Source of the DNA: Epiperipatus broadwayi
Lineage: Eukaryota > Onychophora > Udeonychophora > Euonychophora > Peripatidae
Length of the DNA: 64,000 bases
Direction: 5' to 3'
Assembly: GCA_028023455.1 (NCBI GenBank)
Contig: JAQFVV010012395.1
Span: forward strand, 124,001-188,000
Shown here: positions 48,120 through 58,980 of the stretch, piece after piece
Numbering within the stretch: position 1 is the first letter of the stretch
How the letters are laid out: each line of letters begins with the position of its first letter
Program-made: the position numbers and the translations under genes
The notes under the pieces: generated by a model
What the model saw: the letters and a program-made list of their open reading frames with translations, nothing else
Databases searched by the model: none
Told to the model about the DNA's origin: nothing

Positions 48120-50030
48120 TTCAACTAGATTTCAAACTCGGCCCGACATTATCAACGTTGACTGAAAGAAAATTGGTGACTCTCAAAGAAATGAAATTTA
48201 CATGATTATTCATTAACATTTAATAATAAAAAAATATCTAAAAAGGGGATTATTACAGTGAGTATGCCAGCTATTATGGAGTAGTAGACCCTGCATTACA
48301 ATAACTGATTCTTTGAATACGTGTCAATTTATATGAAATTTAAGTTATTTATAAAAGCAAATATTAATGATAATTCGACACGCATCACTTTCACGATTAT
48401 GGATTTAGCTTTAAAAACTAAGACAATTATGAGGAGGTAATATTTCAATGATAATTATAAATAAAATGTAGATTTAAGAAATACACACCTAAGAAGTGAT
48501 AGAGGGAGGGTAAGCTAGATTATGCGAGAAATTTACAGATTACTTGAATTCTCGAATTTTAGTTTCTCAAAATTACAATTTTAACATTTAGAAGTTATAC
48601 AAATAATAGGAGATGAGCTATAGCTTATTATTACTAGAGTACTCTATAATTTGGAATACACACACAGGTACCTGTTTTATAAGATGTTTTCGTCCATTGG
48701 TTTAATAGCAGATTGTTCGTAATTAGAGGTTTTCTTTCTTGTCCTGGGCATGTTGTTTTATTGATTTTTTTAACAGCAGCGGCTTTCTTGTTTATTTCAG
48801 GCAGCAGATCATTTTGGTGTTTTTACGATGGGCAAGGTGAAGCTCAGCATATGGTGGGCCATCTCCCGATGGAGAATAATTTCGGTGCTTACTCGGTCAT
48901 ACCTTGCAGTATTAATTTATTTAAGATATTTTAGATGCTCCACTCGAGAGCAAAGCTAAAATTCAAGTGAAAGTCTCCAGCAAGTCTAAGATGGCCTCCT
49001 TTTTTTATCTTGATCTCTAAGTTTTTGTTGAGATATTTTTAGGTTTTTTTACTTATCTTGCCCTCAGGATAATCAATGCTCTTCTGGTTTTAATTAAAAA
49101 TTTGTTGCTATTGTTTGTTTTTCTTTACATTCGCTAATTACATTCTTTTTTTGAATTTTGCTATAATTAATTTATTTTCTATCACTGACCGATGCTTTTA
49201 AATTTTCAAAGACAAAAGGGAATAAAATTATTTTAACTTTAATTAATTATTGCATCAGATTTTGTTAGACTTATTATTTAACGAAATTTAAACTAAACAA
49301 CAAATACGAACTTTATAAAATTCAAAATAAATGATTATTATTACACAAAATTTATTTAACTAAAAGGAATCTAAATTATATTATTTTATCCGTATTTATT
49401 GCGCTTAATTTGAGATCGAAATGTGTGCGTGTTTATGTTGAATTCTACATATATTTATACATTTTTAATATTGTTACACACACAACTCGATACCAAAAAG
49501 TTTAAATTTGGGTGGGATAGACCGGTCAGTGAGAGACGACAGAAAAAGGTGAAACTTGAGATTCGAATACGAATCTCACTGTTTCAGTGTAGATAGCACT
49601 AAGTCCTCAGATCAGATTAACAGAATGGTGTAAAAATAAACCCAAGCCATAACACTTTGTCAGAAGATGGTTTCCATTCACATTCACACTAACATATGTT
49701 TCTATTATCTACCTATAAATAAAACAAGATCTTTTATGTGCAACTTTTAATGTTGGTCATGTGTAGTGAATTTACAAGAGGGAAGGGGGAGAGGGGCTAA
49801 TAATCAGGTGGTAATTTTACTTTCTTCTAGACTAGTATCTATATTCTATAATATATATATATCATAAAGGCTTATATGTTTAATTACTGCAAGAAATGTT
49901 TATTCAGTCACAAGAGCTCATGTTAATGTTAATCTCTGATCAACTATGTCTGCCAGGATAAATTAACTGAATCTTTGTTTCACATGTATAAATATTTGAA
50001 ATACAGGCACTCTTCACATACCTGGAGCCT
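48120..50030. other. Spacer with a short, less A/T-rich patch
   Basis: No supported gene. The patch 48690-48940 has a more balanced composition. Its plus-strand frame (48713-48934) has a hydrophobic start (VVLLIFLTAAAFLFISG), and a TTTATTTCAG lies before GCAGCAGATC, like an acceptor. No family was recognised in either strand. It may be a retroelement fragment related to the island just upstream. Confidence 0.35.
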
Positions 50031-50034
50031 AATT

Positions 50035-50395
50035 GTAAATATAGGGATTTGAACTCAGGCATTCAAGTACCCATCAACTATCCACACTATCTCATACCAC
50101 TGATACACATGACCTAACACGTGTAGAAAAGATAAATAATTACCAATAAGCGTATTTCGTGCTAAACCAGCACTCATCATAATCTGGACCAACTGTTGAG
50201 TGCTGGTTTAGCATGAAATACATGTGGGAGATGATAATCTGGACTAACTGGTGAGTGCTGGTCTAGCACAAAATACGTATATTGGTGAATGTTTATCTTT
50301 TCTACATGTGTGTGGTCATGTATATCAGTGGTATGAGATAGTGTGGATAGTTGGTGAGTACTTGAAAGTCTGAGTTCAAATCCCTTATATTTCAC
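50035..50395. repeat. Family A inverted pair
   Basis: A plus-orientation copy (50035-50180, with ACTATCCACACTATCTCATA and CTGATACACATGACC) faces a minus-orientation copy (50181-50395, with TGTGTGGTCATGTATATCAG and TATGAGATAGTGTGGATAGT). 'tggaccaactgttgagtgctggttta' and a second 'tggactaactggtgagtgctggtcta' are both present in the minus part, so that part was itself duplicated. The minus-strand frame at 50177-50410 is repeat-derived. Confidence 0.75.
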
Positions 50396-50463
50396 ATATA
50401 TAAAAACCATAAAGGCAAATTAATGTCTTTATATATATATGTATTTATCTGAAATAAAATATA

Positions 50464-50540
50464 TTTTAAGCCAATAAACATCACATGATCACCATTTCTT
50501 ATGAGTGGCAATATGTATAGTGAGTTTTGCCTGTTTTAAT
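50464..50540 (+). mobile_element. Family B retroposon, short copy with target duplication
   Basis: It has the same head (AAGCCAATAAACATCACATG) and the same end (GTGAGTTTTGCCTGTTTTAA) as the 41.65-kb copy, but the hairpin interior is deleted. AATAAAATATATT occurs on both sides (near 50449 and 50538), a 13-bp target-site duplication candidate. This defines the element's boundaries. Confidence 0.7.
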
Positions 50541-50879
50541 AAAATATATTGTCATATTATCCACTTGAATCAAAAAGTACACTATTTATTTATTTATACA
50601 TATTTGTGTGGCTTAATAAATTAAATTTTGATAAATATTGCTATTCTTAAAAAGTTATAAAAATTCCTTCATGTGTATTTTTGATTTGATATACTTTATT
50701 TATTAACACAAATAGGTATTACCAAAATTGCTATTATCTTTCTAATAAAATTTTTAAGTTTTAGAAGTACACATTTTATTCTTTCAAAATATAAATTTAT
50801 TATTACTACTATTGTTACATGTTGATTAGTAGGGTGTTAAGAAATACACATTTTGATAACAAGAAATAAAAATTATGTA

Positions 50880-50935
50880 TAAAAAATTCATCCTGCAGTG
50901 GATTGATAATGGTTGATGATGATAAAAAATTACAA
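50880..50935 (+). repeat. LINE 3' tail fragment
   Basis: TTCATCCTGCAGTGGATTGA, then 'taatggttgatgatgat', matches the closing segment of the LINE C-terminal relic at 45.40-45.43 kb (TTCATCTTGCAGTGGATTGA...). This is the 3' terminus of the same LINE family, as expected for heavily 5'-truncated insertions. Confidence 0.5.
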
Positions 50936-51059
50936 CTAAAATTAAACGGATAAAATTGATTACAATAAATATCAGATCTTGTTGGTGGAGGTGGGGGTCT
51001 GAAGTTGTTAAATGGTTTTTATTAATAATAAGATTAAAAAAAAAAAAAACCGTTACCAA

Positions 51060-51300
51060 TCACATCTACCTCTCAGTCTCAATTCCACATGTCATCAATG
51101 CATAGCAAGCGTTTTTGCCGACTTGCTTCTTTCCCTCTTTCATCAAAACATCTGAGCATCCCCAGAAACTTATCAACTGATGCATCGAGTTTGGGAAAAT
51201 TCACTATACTAATCCTTATCCTCAAAGACGACCCCCTCCACATAGCTGCACTTTACAGGCATGTGCTAATGAACCAAGCCAGTGGATTTGTTTTGAATTA
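51060..51300. other. Less A/T-rich segment of unknown origin
   Basis: The block contains a 70-codon plus-strand frame (51089-51301) and is more balanced in composition than its neighbours. Neither strand gives a recognised domain. It lies 200 bp ahead of a SINE copy. It could be a fragment of another repeat. Confidence 0.3.
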
Positions 51301-51510
51301 ATTTATTTGTTTATTGTTTTCATTAAAATAATTTTAATATTAAAATTAAACATTTTAAATAATAAATCTGTAAAAAAAAAAAAAAGATTTTCTTCATTAG
51401 TGGTAACTTGCAATTTTAAAATTACTGCTCTCTATAGCTGAATGTGGGGGGTTTTTTTTTTTGCACTTTCCATTAGGAAATTCATAGTTTAATTCGATCA
51501 AAATGGTCAA

Positions 51511-51610
51511 GCGTTGTTAGCCGAGAGGTCAGCGCAGTCGCCATGCAAGCAAGTAGTTGGTTGCAGACGGTTGTTGCGGGTTCGCCTCTCGGCCGATGCT
51601 ATGACATATG
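51511..51610 (+). mobile_element. tRNA-like SINE, copy 3 (diverged)
   Basis: A body of about 89 nt (51511-51599) contains TTAGCCGAGAGGTCAGCGC at the A-box end and GGTTCGCCTCTC at the B box, ending CCGATGC followed by TATGACATATG. The 5' acceptor-type strand (GCGTTGT) pairs only partly with CCGATGC. The middle is 6 nt longer than in copies 1 and 2. It is a different subfamily or an older copy. Confidence 0.65.
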
Positions 51611-53485
51611 GGGAAAAAAAATTGTAAAATTTTCAGAATGCAAATATAAAGATAAGTTCCTTAAAATATTTATAGCAATCACTAAGCTTAGATTATAAGT
51701 AGCATCCATTATAGACATATACTACTATAAGCAGCTCTGAGATTAATATTTGAACTTATATATTTAATTATTGAATTCATTACACTTATTGTAATTGTTC
51801 TTATAATTCTTATATTAATTCTTTTTAACGCTACAGCATTGAAGTTAATTGTATAATCTGTTAGAAAACTCGTGGATTATTTCTCTCAAAAAACTATATA
51901 GTATTTATTATATAAAATACTTAGTTCAACTTCACTATCCATTATAATTGTTCATGAATAGAAAGCCACAGAAATTATGTACGAGCAAACACTAGGTAAA
52001 GTTTTTCCCTAAATCCTATTTAAGCATATCCAAATTACTTAAAGTATTTAATATTAAACAATCACTTTTTAAAAAAATAAATAAAATAAAAATATGTGTA
52101 TTTGCTTTATATACGTAGAACCTATTATTATAAAGCACTGAAAACTTTGAAATTATTCAAACGAAAGTCAATCTCCGATAATACCCTATTTCTTAAATAT
52201 TATAAATCTATGCGCACACCCCCGCCGGTAAGAGTTTAAAAAACTTAAGTGAATCACTTAAGTTTAGAGCATACATTCTATATACACATGTCAAGGTTTG
52301 AGTCTATTGTGTGCCTGATGTTATAATCAAATATTTAACTGTACAAATCTATTTAACCCATCGCAAAAGAAAGACAGTGTCTCATTTTTAACCACCTACG
52401 ATTAGAAAAACATGATTTATAAATGTAAACCTAGCTGAAACTGAAATTATTCAAACGGAAGTCATTCTCCAATAATAGCGCATTATCGGGGATTGACTTT
52501 CCTCTAGAATAATTTTATATACATAGATACAATTTTCGAAAGATTAAATGTTGAGTGGGTTTTAAAAAATCTTTTTGAAGATTAGATATGGTTCTTCAGC
52601 CATAATTTGAACATATCTCCTTATTCAAATAAATAATTATACATGCCCACATATATAAATAAATGAATAAGTAATAAAGAAAATAAAATATACGTAATTC
52701 ACTTTTAATACACTCCAACATGAATATTATATAAATATCATTTGGTCAATGTTGTATTCACTGTATAAATTACATTTGTTTTATACAGATTTAAAATGCA
52801 ATCACTAAGTACATATGTGTGTGTGTGCGTGTACTTCAGTACAGGAAGTGTTAATGTTTTAAAGAAGATAATTATGTCAAAACAGGAAATATTAATGTGT
52901 TAAAGAAAACATGTAAACATAAAAATAGAAAACGGATTGAACTGGCAATTAATGAACTAACCAATAATAGAACAGAAGTTTTCTCTGAGGAACCATGTGT
53001 GATCTACAAATAGCCATTAGCCAGTTATTGTGTCTTCTATATTGGTGTAAAATGCATCCAGAAGCTGAGTATACTTCAACCCAGTAGAAATACTTAGCAA
53101 AACATAGATTTGATTTAAAGTAAGAAATTAGGTTTAATACATACATTCAAAATCAATTTCCATAAAAATAAATTATGTAATTGATCATATTAATAGATTT
53201 GAAAATAATAGACTTTTCCCCCACAATGCTCCTCTCCTACTGAGTGCTTTAGTCTTTATCATACATTAAAAATAACTTTACGTTTTAAAAAAATGAATAT
53301 TTCACACATAAATTTACAGTAATGACATCTATGAGGTATTGACTCTATTAAATGGGTCCAACTTACAAGTGTACATTTATATACTCTTTCCCCCCAAAAA
53401 ATGTATTTGAGTTGATACAAATAAATACTGATTGAATAAGTGTCACCTTAAATTAAATTACACTGTATATTTGCTTTGTTTTTAG

Positions 53486-53677
53486 GTTTTCTCAGTACTG
53501 GAAAACAAGATAGAACTATTGCAGGCAACTTTGGTTTATTGGACCAAAGAGAAGTACTGAGATGGGTGAAGAAAAATATTTTCTATTTTGGAGGAAATGT
53601 AGATAAAATTACCCTTTTTGGAGTTGGTGTTGGAGGTGCCTCTGCTGCCCTGCTGATGCTTTACACCCAATCAGAAG
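53486..53677 (+). CDS. Esterase-like gene, internal exon c: nucleophile elbow without the serine
   Basis: This 192-nt exon has the acceptor TTGTTTTTAG and the donor GAAG|GTAGAT, phase 1 to phase 1. With the split Gly it reads GFLSTGKQDRTIAGNFGLLD, then QREVLRWVKKNI, FGGNVDKITLFG and VGVGGASAALLMLY. All the scaffold features of a carboxylesterase (GNxGLxDQ, W-V-x-x-NI, FGG-x-D-x-I-T-x-FG) are present. The nucleophile elbow, normally G-x-S-x-G, is G-V-G-V-G, so the catalytic serine is replaced by glycine. Arthropod carboxylesterases typically show GFLSTGD here. The reading frame is intact, arguing for a non-catalytic but maintained protein over a pseudogene. Confidence 0.93.
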
Positions 53678-56600
53678 GTAGATTAGTGTTAATATTGATT
53701 AAATTAATTATTGCAAATGAATTATCAATATATAATTTAAATGTTGTTCTAATAATAACATGAATTGCAAAAAGCAAAGAAAAACAGCATTTCACAACCA
53801 TACAAACATTTTACTTTTTCGTACCAAACATCGTTAAAAGATCTAATGTATTTTTATTTTTATTAACTGTTGTTTGACAAATATTAATATTTGGAATGAA
53901 TTGATCTTTTTTTATTTCATTTTTTTCATGTAATGACAATTTTGAAAATATAATTATATATATATTCAATACTAATAATACTCATCATGATAAATATTTA
54001 AAATAATATTTTTTTTATTGTTTGGTTATATTTTTCTATAATAAATATGGGTACTGATATAGAGTGTGCTCATAGTCATTTTGAATTCTAAGAACCACCC
54101 AGAAACATTGCTGACACATACAAGTGATAAATAATATTGAATAATCCATTCATGATCATGATATGATCATTTGTTACAAAATCACAATTTACATCAATAA
54201 TTCAGAAATTAAAGCCCAAATTTCATACAACTATGCTTGATCAAATCACATGACTATATATATATATATAATGGAATGAATCTATAAATTTTGCAAAACT
54301 AAATGCTTATTTAGTATGAATTATATTACAATATATGCCCAATGAATTATATTATTATGTATTCCCACAAGCACATGTAGAAATAATGTAAAATTGATCA
54401 TACAACTTTATAATTTTGAAAAACTAAAAGCTTTATTTATATGTTAATTTGTAAATGTTAATAACAAAAAAAAACAGTATTTTATTACTTATCTTAAATG
54501 AAAACAATAAAAAAGTATTCACTCTGAAAAGAAACGAGAATATATAAACATGCCACACTCAAATAATTATTGATACTGAGGCAGTGAACATCTCCAACAA
54601 CACTAATTACATACATTGACAAAAGCAACTGAATCTCAATGGTATTTGCTAAAATTCACTGAACATGACATTTCTGGCACTGCCATATTTAACAGCACCT
54701 TTGAATAGAACATCAAGACTTGCTCAAAATAATTATTTTTGAAAAACAATTTAATCACTTATATTTACATAATAATTAGGCAAAATATTGAATGATTATT
54801 ATATTATTGATATTTTCACATACAAATTTAATTAAAAAAAATTTCTGGGGGTGCTGCAGTGCTGGTATTTACTTCTCATAAAATCACATATTATTTTAAT
54901 TCCAGAAATTGCACTTCAATTGACTCATCTCAGTTCTCAAATCCATATAAATTATACATTGTAAAATAATTGAATACTTTATTGTTTAAGAAACAATACT
55001 AAAAACCACAGGTTAAGTTTCATCCAAACACTTTAGTTTTAAAGTCTATTATTCTACCATTGCATAAATGAAAATGATTAAATAGTTACTGCTCAATAAA
55101 TCATGATTTAAATAGCTAAGTGATAGATTAAGCTTCAATATAGCAATCATCAGCTATTGAATCTATTATGCTAAACCATATAGAGTCTTAGATACTGTCA
55201 TATATAATATTGAAGTAATTGCACATTTAAAACTGATTGAAATATTTTTTATATAACATGTACTAAAGTTAAAACTCATCTTCTCTTTATTCCAAAACAT
55301 TTATTTATAAATATAAATTTAAATTATTATAAACTCCAGTTTTTGTTAAATATTCTTTCTTGTTGACTTTGCAGTAGTTTTAACTATTTTTTATAAATCA
55401 TCCTTAAGCTCTGAAATATAAAATTTGAAATATAGATATACTTCCATAATCTGTTAGCACTTACAGTTTATTACGTTTGTTGAATGTTGAAAAAATAACC
55501 ATTTATTAATCCGCTTTCAAGTTTATTTAAAACTTCTACGCATTTTTAATTTTGGTCTGTTTTAATCATTATTTTTAGTTATGCTATTTGATGATTTTAA
55601 ATAAGGATCAGTAAATAGATTATATTTACTGCATAACAACATATTGTTGATGTGTTTACTGCTTTGTTTAAGCATGATGGTTGGTAATGTATTTTACATA
55701 TGATAACCAGTTCGCTGTTTGCATTTACGTTTTATATACTTTATATGAAATATAAAAATAATTGTTTATTAATCTATCTTCAGACAGTTATCTTTGTACA
55801 CCTGGGTCTCGTTTTATGTGGATTATTTTAATGCGATTTTGGAGTTATGTGATTCATGTTTTTTTAATTATTTTTCATATTTCACTATATTAGATATCAA
55901 AAAAATTAAATTATTAATAACTTATTTTGACTTGAAATACTTTTTTTTTTCAAAAATATATTATATTAGCAGCTAATGTGAATATGGCTTGAAGCTGTAT
56001 TTAGAATCTTAGCCTCTGTGTTAATAACCTACTTATAGTAATGAGTAAATAGTAATAGATTTATACTTACGTATAAAAATATCGCAATAAATATTTAAAA
56101 ATTTTAAACTTTTAAAATGTATTTTGTTAGATATAACAGAAATAAATAATTTTTTAGATTGTTAAAATAAATAACGAAGATTTTATTGATTTTGTAAACT
56201 GAAAATAATCTTTCTAATGATAATGTATAATAAATATGATATTATGGCAAAAATAAAGAAAAGTATGATTTTGATAATGTATAATCTTTTTGTTTTGATT
56301 GCGATCTCATTTTTTTAATATAGAAACAGAAAACCATTAACACAGCACAAGACTGAAAGTAGTGCTATCTGATTTCTTACCACTTCATAAACGAACGGAT
56401 ATTGTCAAATAGCAATAATGATTAAAATATGTATGAAAAAATGTAAATTAAATACTGTAGTTAATAAAAAAAAGTTTGTTTTGTATCAATTTTTTTCAAA
56501 TATTTAAAAATTTTTATTAGTCATACTTTATTTCCTTATTTTTTTAATGCAAATTTTAAAGTAATTTTTCCTTGTTGCTTTTATGCAATTTCTGAAAATT

Positions 56601-58348
56601 ACAGAACCTATCCCCCATTTTTCAAGGTAAGTTAAGTCTGTTTTGTGTGATTTCTTTTGTGCATGTTTTCTGAGGAACCTGTCTACTGCATAAAATGAGA
56701 CCCAGGTGTATATTGAAATGATGTTTATTTAAAACTTCTAAACAAATTTTAGTTTGGTTTACTTATTGCTTTCATTTACAATATATTTAAAGATATTAGA
56801 CATTGATAGTAAAGAATTACATTTACTGTTTAATTGTAATGTTGCCTTGACAACAGATTCCTAGTATTTTATTGAGTATTTATGCATAAAGACTATTGGC
56901 ATATAAGTAAAAAGTAGTGGCAAAGCATGACTTTTTTAGAAACAGAAGCACACTTCTTTTTTATGTTTTTATTTCACTTGCCACAACAATTTTTACATAA
57001 TAGTGCCTAATATATATTATATATATTAAACCATTAAGATTCTTATGCTTTTCCATAACTGTTATTAAAACATATATAGTAGCATTTAAAAAAATCTAAA
57101 GCTCTTTTATCTGTAAATCAGGTATTATATTATCAATATATTTTTATCTTATAAATCATTTTAATTTAAAAGTTTTAACTGAAAATTAGATCTTAGCATT
57201 GTTTGAATTTGAGTACAGTCCATTTCCTATGTATATAAAAACAATTGAATTGTTGCTAAAAAAAATTGAAAGTGAATTTTTTAAATTGAATTTTAATTAA
57301 AGCTTTTGAAAATTTTTGTGAATTTTTCTATGGAAGCACTCATTCTATTCAATAAATGGATGCTTCATCCTTGGTAAAAATATAAATCAGTCTTTAAATC
57401 TCACAATTTAGATGGTGAGCTTTTAAAATCCTAAATAGAAACAATAAAAGGGCAAACAGTATTTATAGAGCTTTCAACTTCCAGGTATATCCTTGATCAA
57501 TCCTTCAACTAAAATTAGATGTATATCTAATTACTGACTTTTTATTTATTAAAAAAAATACATCTACTCTACCTGAGTTTGAAACCAGAGCAGAGGCATG
57601 ATAGATAGAGATGATAAAATTATGCCACAGGATCTTTATATCCATGTTTATATATATTATCAAAAACATACAAAACTTTGAGCTTGGAGCCCACAATTCT
57701 AATTTTTTAAAATTTATATATTAATTTTATACTCATACTTTTTAATCCAAGTAACAGCTTGAAAATCAAGAGCCTTTATTCACGTTTGATTAAAAGGTTT
57801 TACTATTCTAAAATTATGTACTATTATGGAGAAAACTGGAGATAAACAAATATGCTGTAATGTAAAAAGCTATTTTACAACTATAATGAAATAATTAAAT
57901 ATATAGGTAAAGTTTTCTTTTACTTATGGAGGTTGCTTTGTCAACAGATTGAAGATTCATGGTTTAGATAAGTTTGTGGCTGTTATCATATGATTATATT
58001 ATTAAACAGCCTTAATTTCAGCAAAATTCACATATATTTATGTATGTGTAAAGGAATAAAGAAATCTATAAATAAATAGAAAAATTTAAGCCTGTATTGT
58101 TTAGATTACAAAAAATTATCTGAACTATCATTTCTTATTCCTATAGGTAAAAACATTATTTGTCTAAATAAAATACCAGTAATTATAAATATTTATTTCA
58201 GTTGAATATGATTGGCCTAACCACAATTATGATCTAAAATATTAATTATTATTTTAAATTAATGAAGTAGATGGGTTTACTTTTATAAAAATAACTACTT
58301 TTTTTAGTTCCCTTTTAAAAACTATTGTAATCTGTATTTTTATTTTAG
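53678..58348 (+). other. Esterase-gene intron c-d (4.7 kb)
   Basis: GTAGAT...TATTTTAG. It is A/T-rich; a TA run lies at about 54257-54271. The Tigger-derived element at 55.8-56.7 kb is inside. Its flanks (55480-55640 and 56720-56840) share 'tttatttaaaacttct' and following sequence, suggesting insertion into an older duplicated repeat. No other exon was seen. Confidence 0.7.
55797..56710. mobile_element. Non-autonomous Tigger-derived element with perfect ends
   Basis: The inverted ends match at 19 of 20 positions: CACCTGGGTCTCGTTTTATG at 55799, and the reverse complement of CACCTGGGTCTCATTTTATG ending at 56708. TA lies immediately outside on both sides, the duplicated target dinucleotide of Tc1/mariner/pogo elements. 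Inside, the left 100 bp and right 400 bp align with the ends of the full-length Tigger at 59.0-61.4 kb (e.g. ATGCGATTTTGGAGTTATG and ATATTGTCAA...). The transposase is absent. It is an internally deleted derivative. Confidence 0.85.
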
Positions 58349-58545
58349 ATTTATTCTCTGCTGCAACACTGCAAAGTGGTACAGCTCTCAACTGGTGGAC
58401 GATTCGTTCAAGACCAGAAGAAGTCACAAAAAGGTTTGCAACGAGACTAAATTGCTCCTTAGAACCCATAAGTGCAATGTTACAATGTTTATGGAATAAG
58501 CCTGTGGATGATATTGTCTCAAGTGATTATGCTGTTAATTTACTG
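58349..58545 (+). CDS. Carboxylesterase/cholinesterase-like gene, internal exon d
   Basis: This 197-nt exon has the acceptor TTTATTTTAG and the donor CTG|GTAAGA and completes a split Asp from exon c. It encodes DLFSAATLQSGTALNWW, the conserved helix and 'SQSGTALxxW' block after the elbow, then RFATRLNCSLEPISAMLQC. The two cysteines match the second conserved disulphide loop of the family. It ends phase 0 at ...SDYAVNLL. Together the four exons give about 230 of the roughly 550 residues usual for the family. The acidic and His members of the triad would be in later exons, not recognised before 64000. Confidence 0.9.
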
Positions 58546-58980
58546 GTAAGATGTTTTAAACATAGTAAACTTATTAAGTTATGGCAAAAATAAGATAATG
58601 GTAACTTATATTTCCAAATCATATCAAAGTTATTTTATTCATTTATGAAATATTTTAATTACATGTAATACTCTATAATTTTTTATTATTCTTGAATCTG
58701 TTACAAAACTACATTTTATTTCATCAAGTAAAGACAAGGCCCGATTAAAAGGTGAAGCAAAATGGCAACTGTTTCAAGCTGACTAAAATAACTCAAGTTT
58801 GAAAAGGGCACAATATTTTTAAAAGTTTTTTATTAAATTAATAATAGAAAATTATTTAAATAAAATAAAAAAATTTAAAAAGATTTATAATGGAAAGTCA
58901 CTCCTCTCTCTCTCTTTATATATATATTGGTTAAAAATCATTTGATTTTTCCATTCGTTGTTAAATTTTAATGAAATAAG
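58546..58980 (+). other. Intron start downstream of exon d
   Basis: Begins GTAAGA. It is A/T-rich, with a TCTCTCTC-TATATATA tract at about 58902-58928. No feature beyond this tract and the Tigger boundary was seen. Confidence 0.6.

Larger units (their letters stand above)
36449..53485 (+). other. Esterase-gene intron b-c (17 kb)
   Basis: Very long intron, GTAAGG...TTTTTAG. It contains the hairpin elements at 40.6, 41.7, 42.2, 42.6, 46.3 and 46.6 kb, the minisatellite, a LINE tail, the CpG-bearing island at 47-48 kb, more family A repeats and a SINE. The stretches 36.5-40.3 kb, 44.4-45.0 kb and 51.6-53.4 kb are A/T-rich, with simple TTA/TCA runs at about 38408-38443 and no supported exon. Confidence 0.75.

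Noticed and set aside
50177-50410. 77-codon minus-strand ORF (and similar ones at 33.4-33.75 kb)
   Set aside because: They translate family A repeats. The same peptide pieces recur because the repeats recur.
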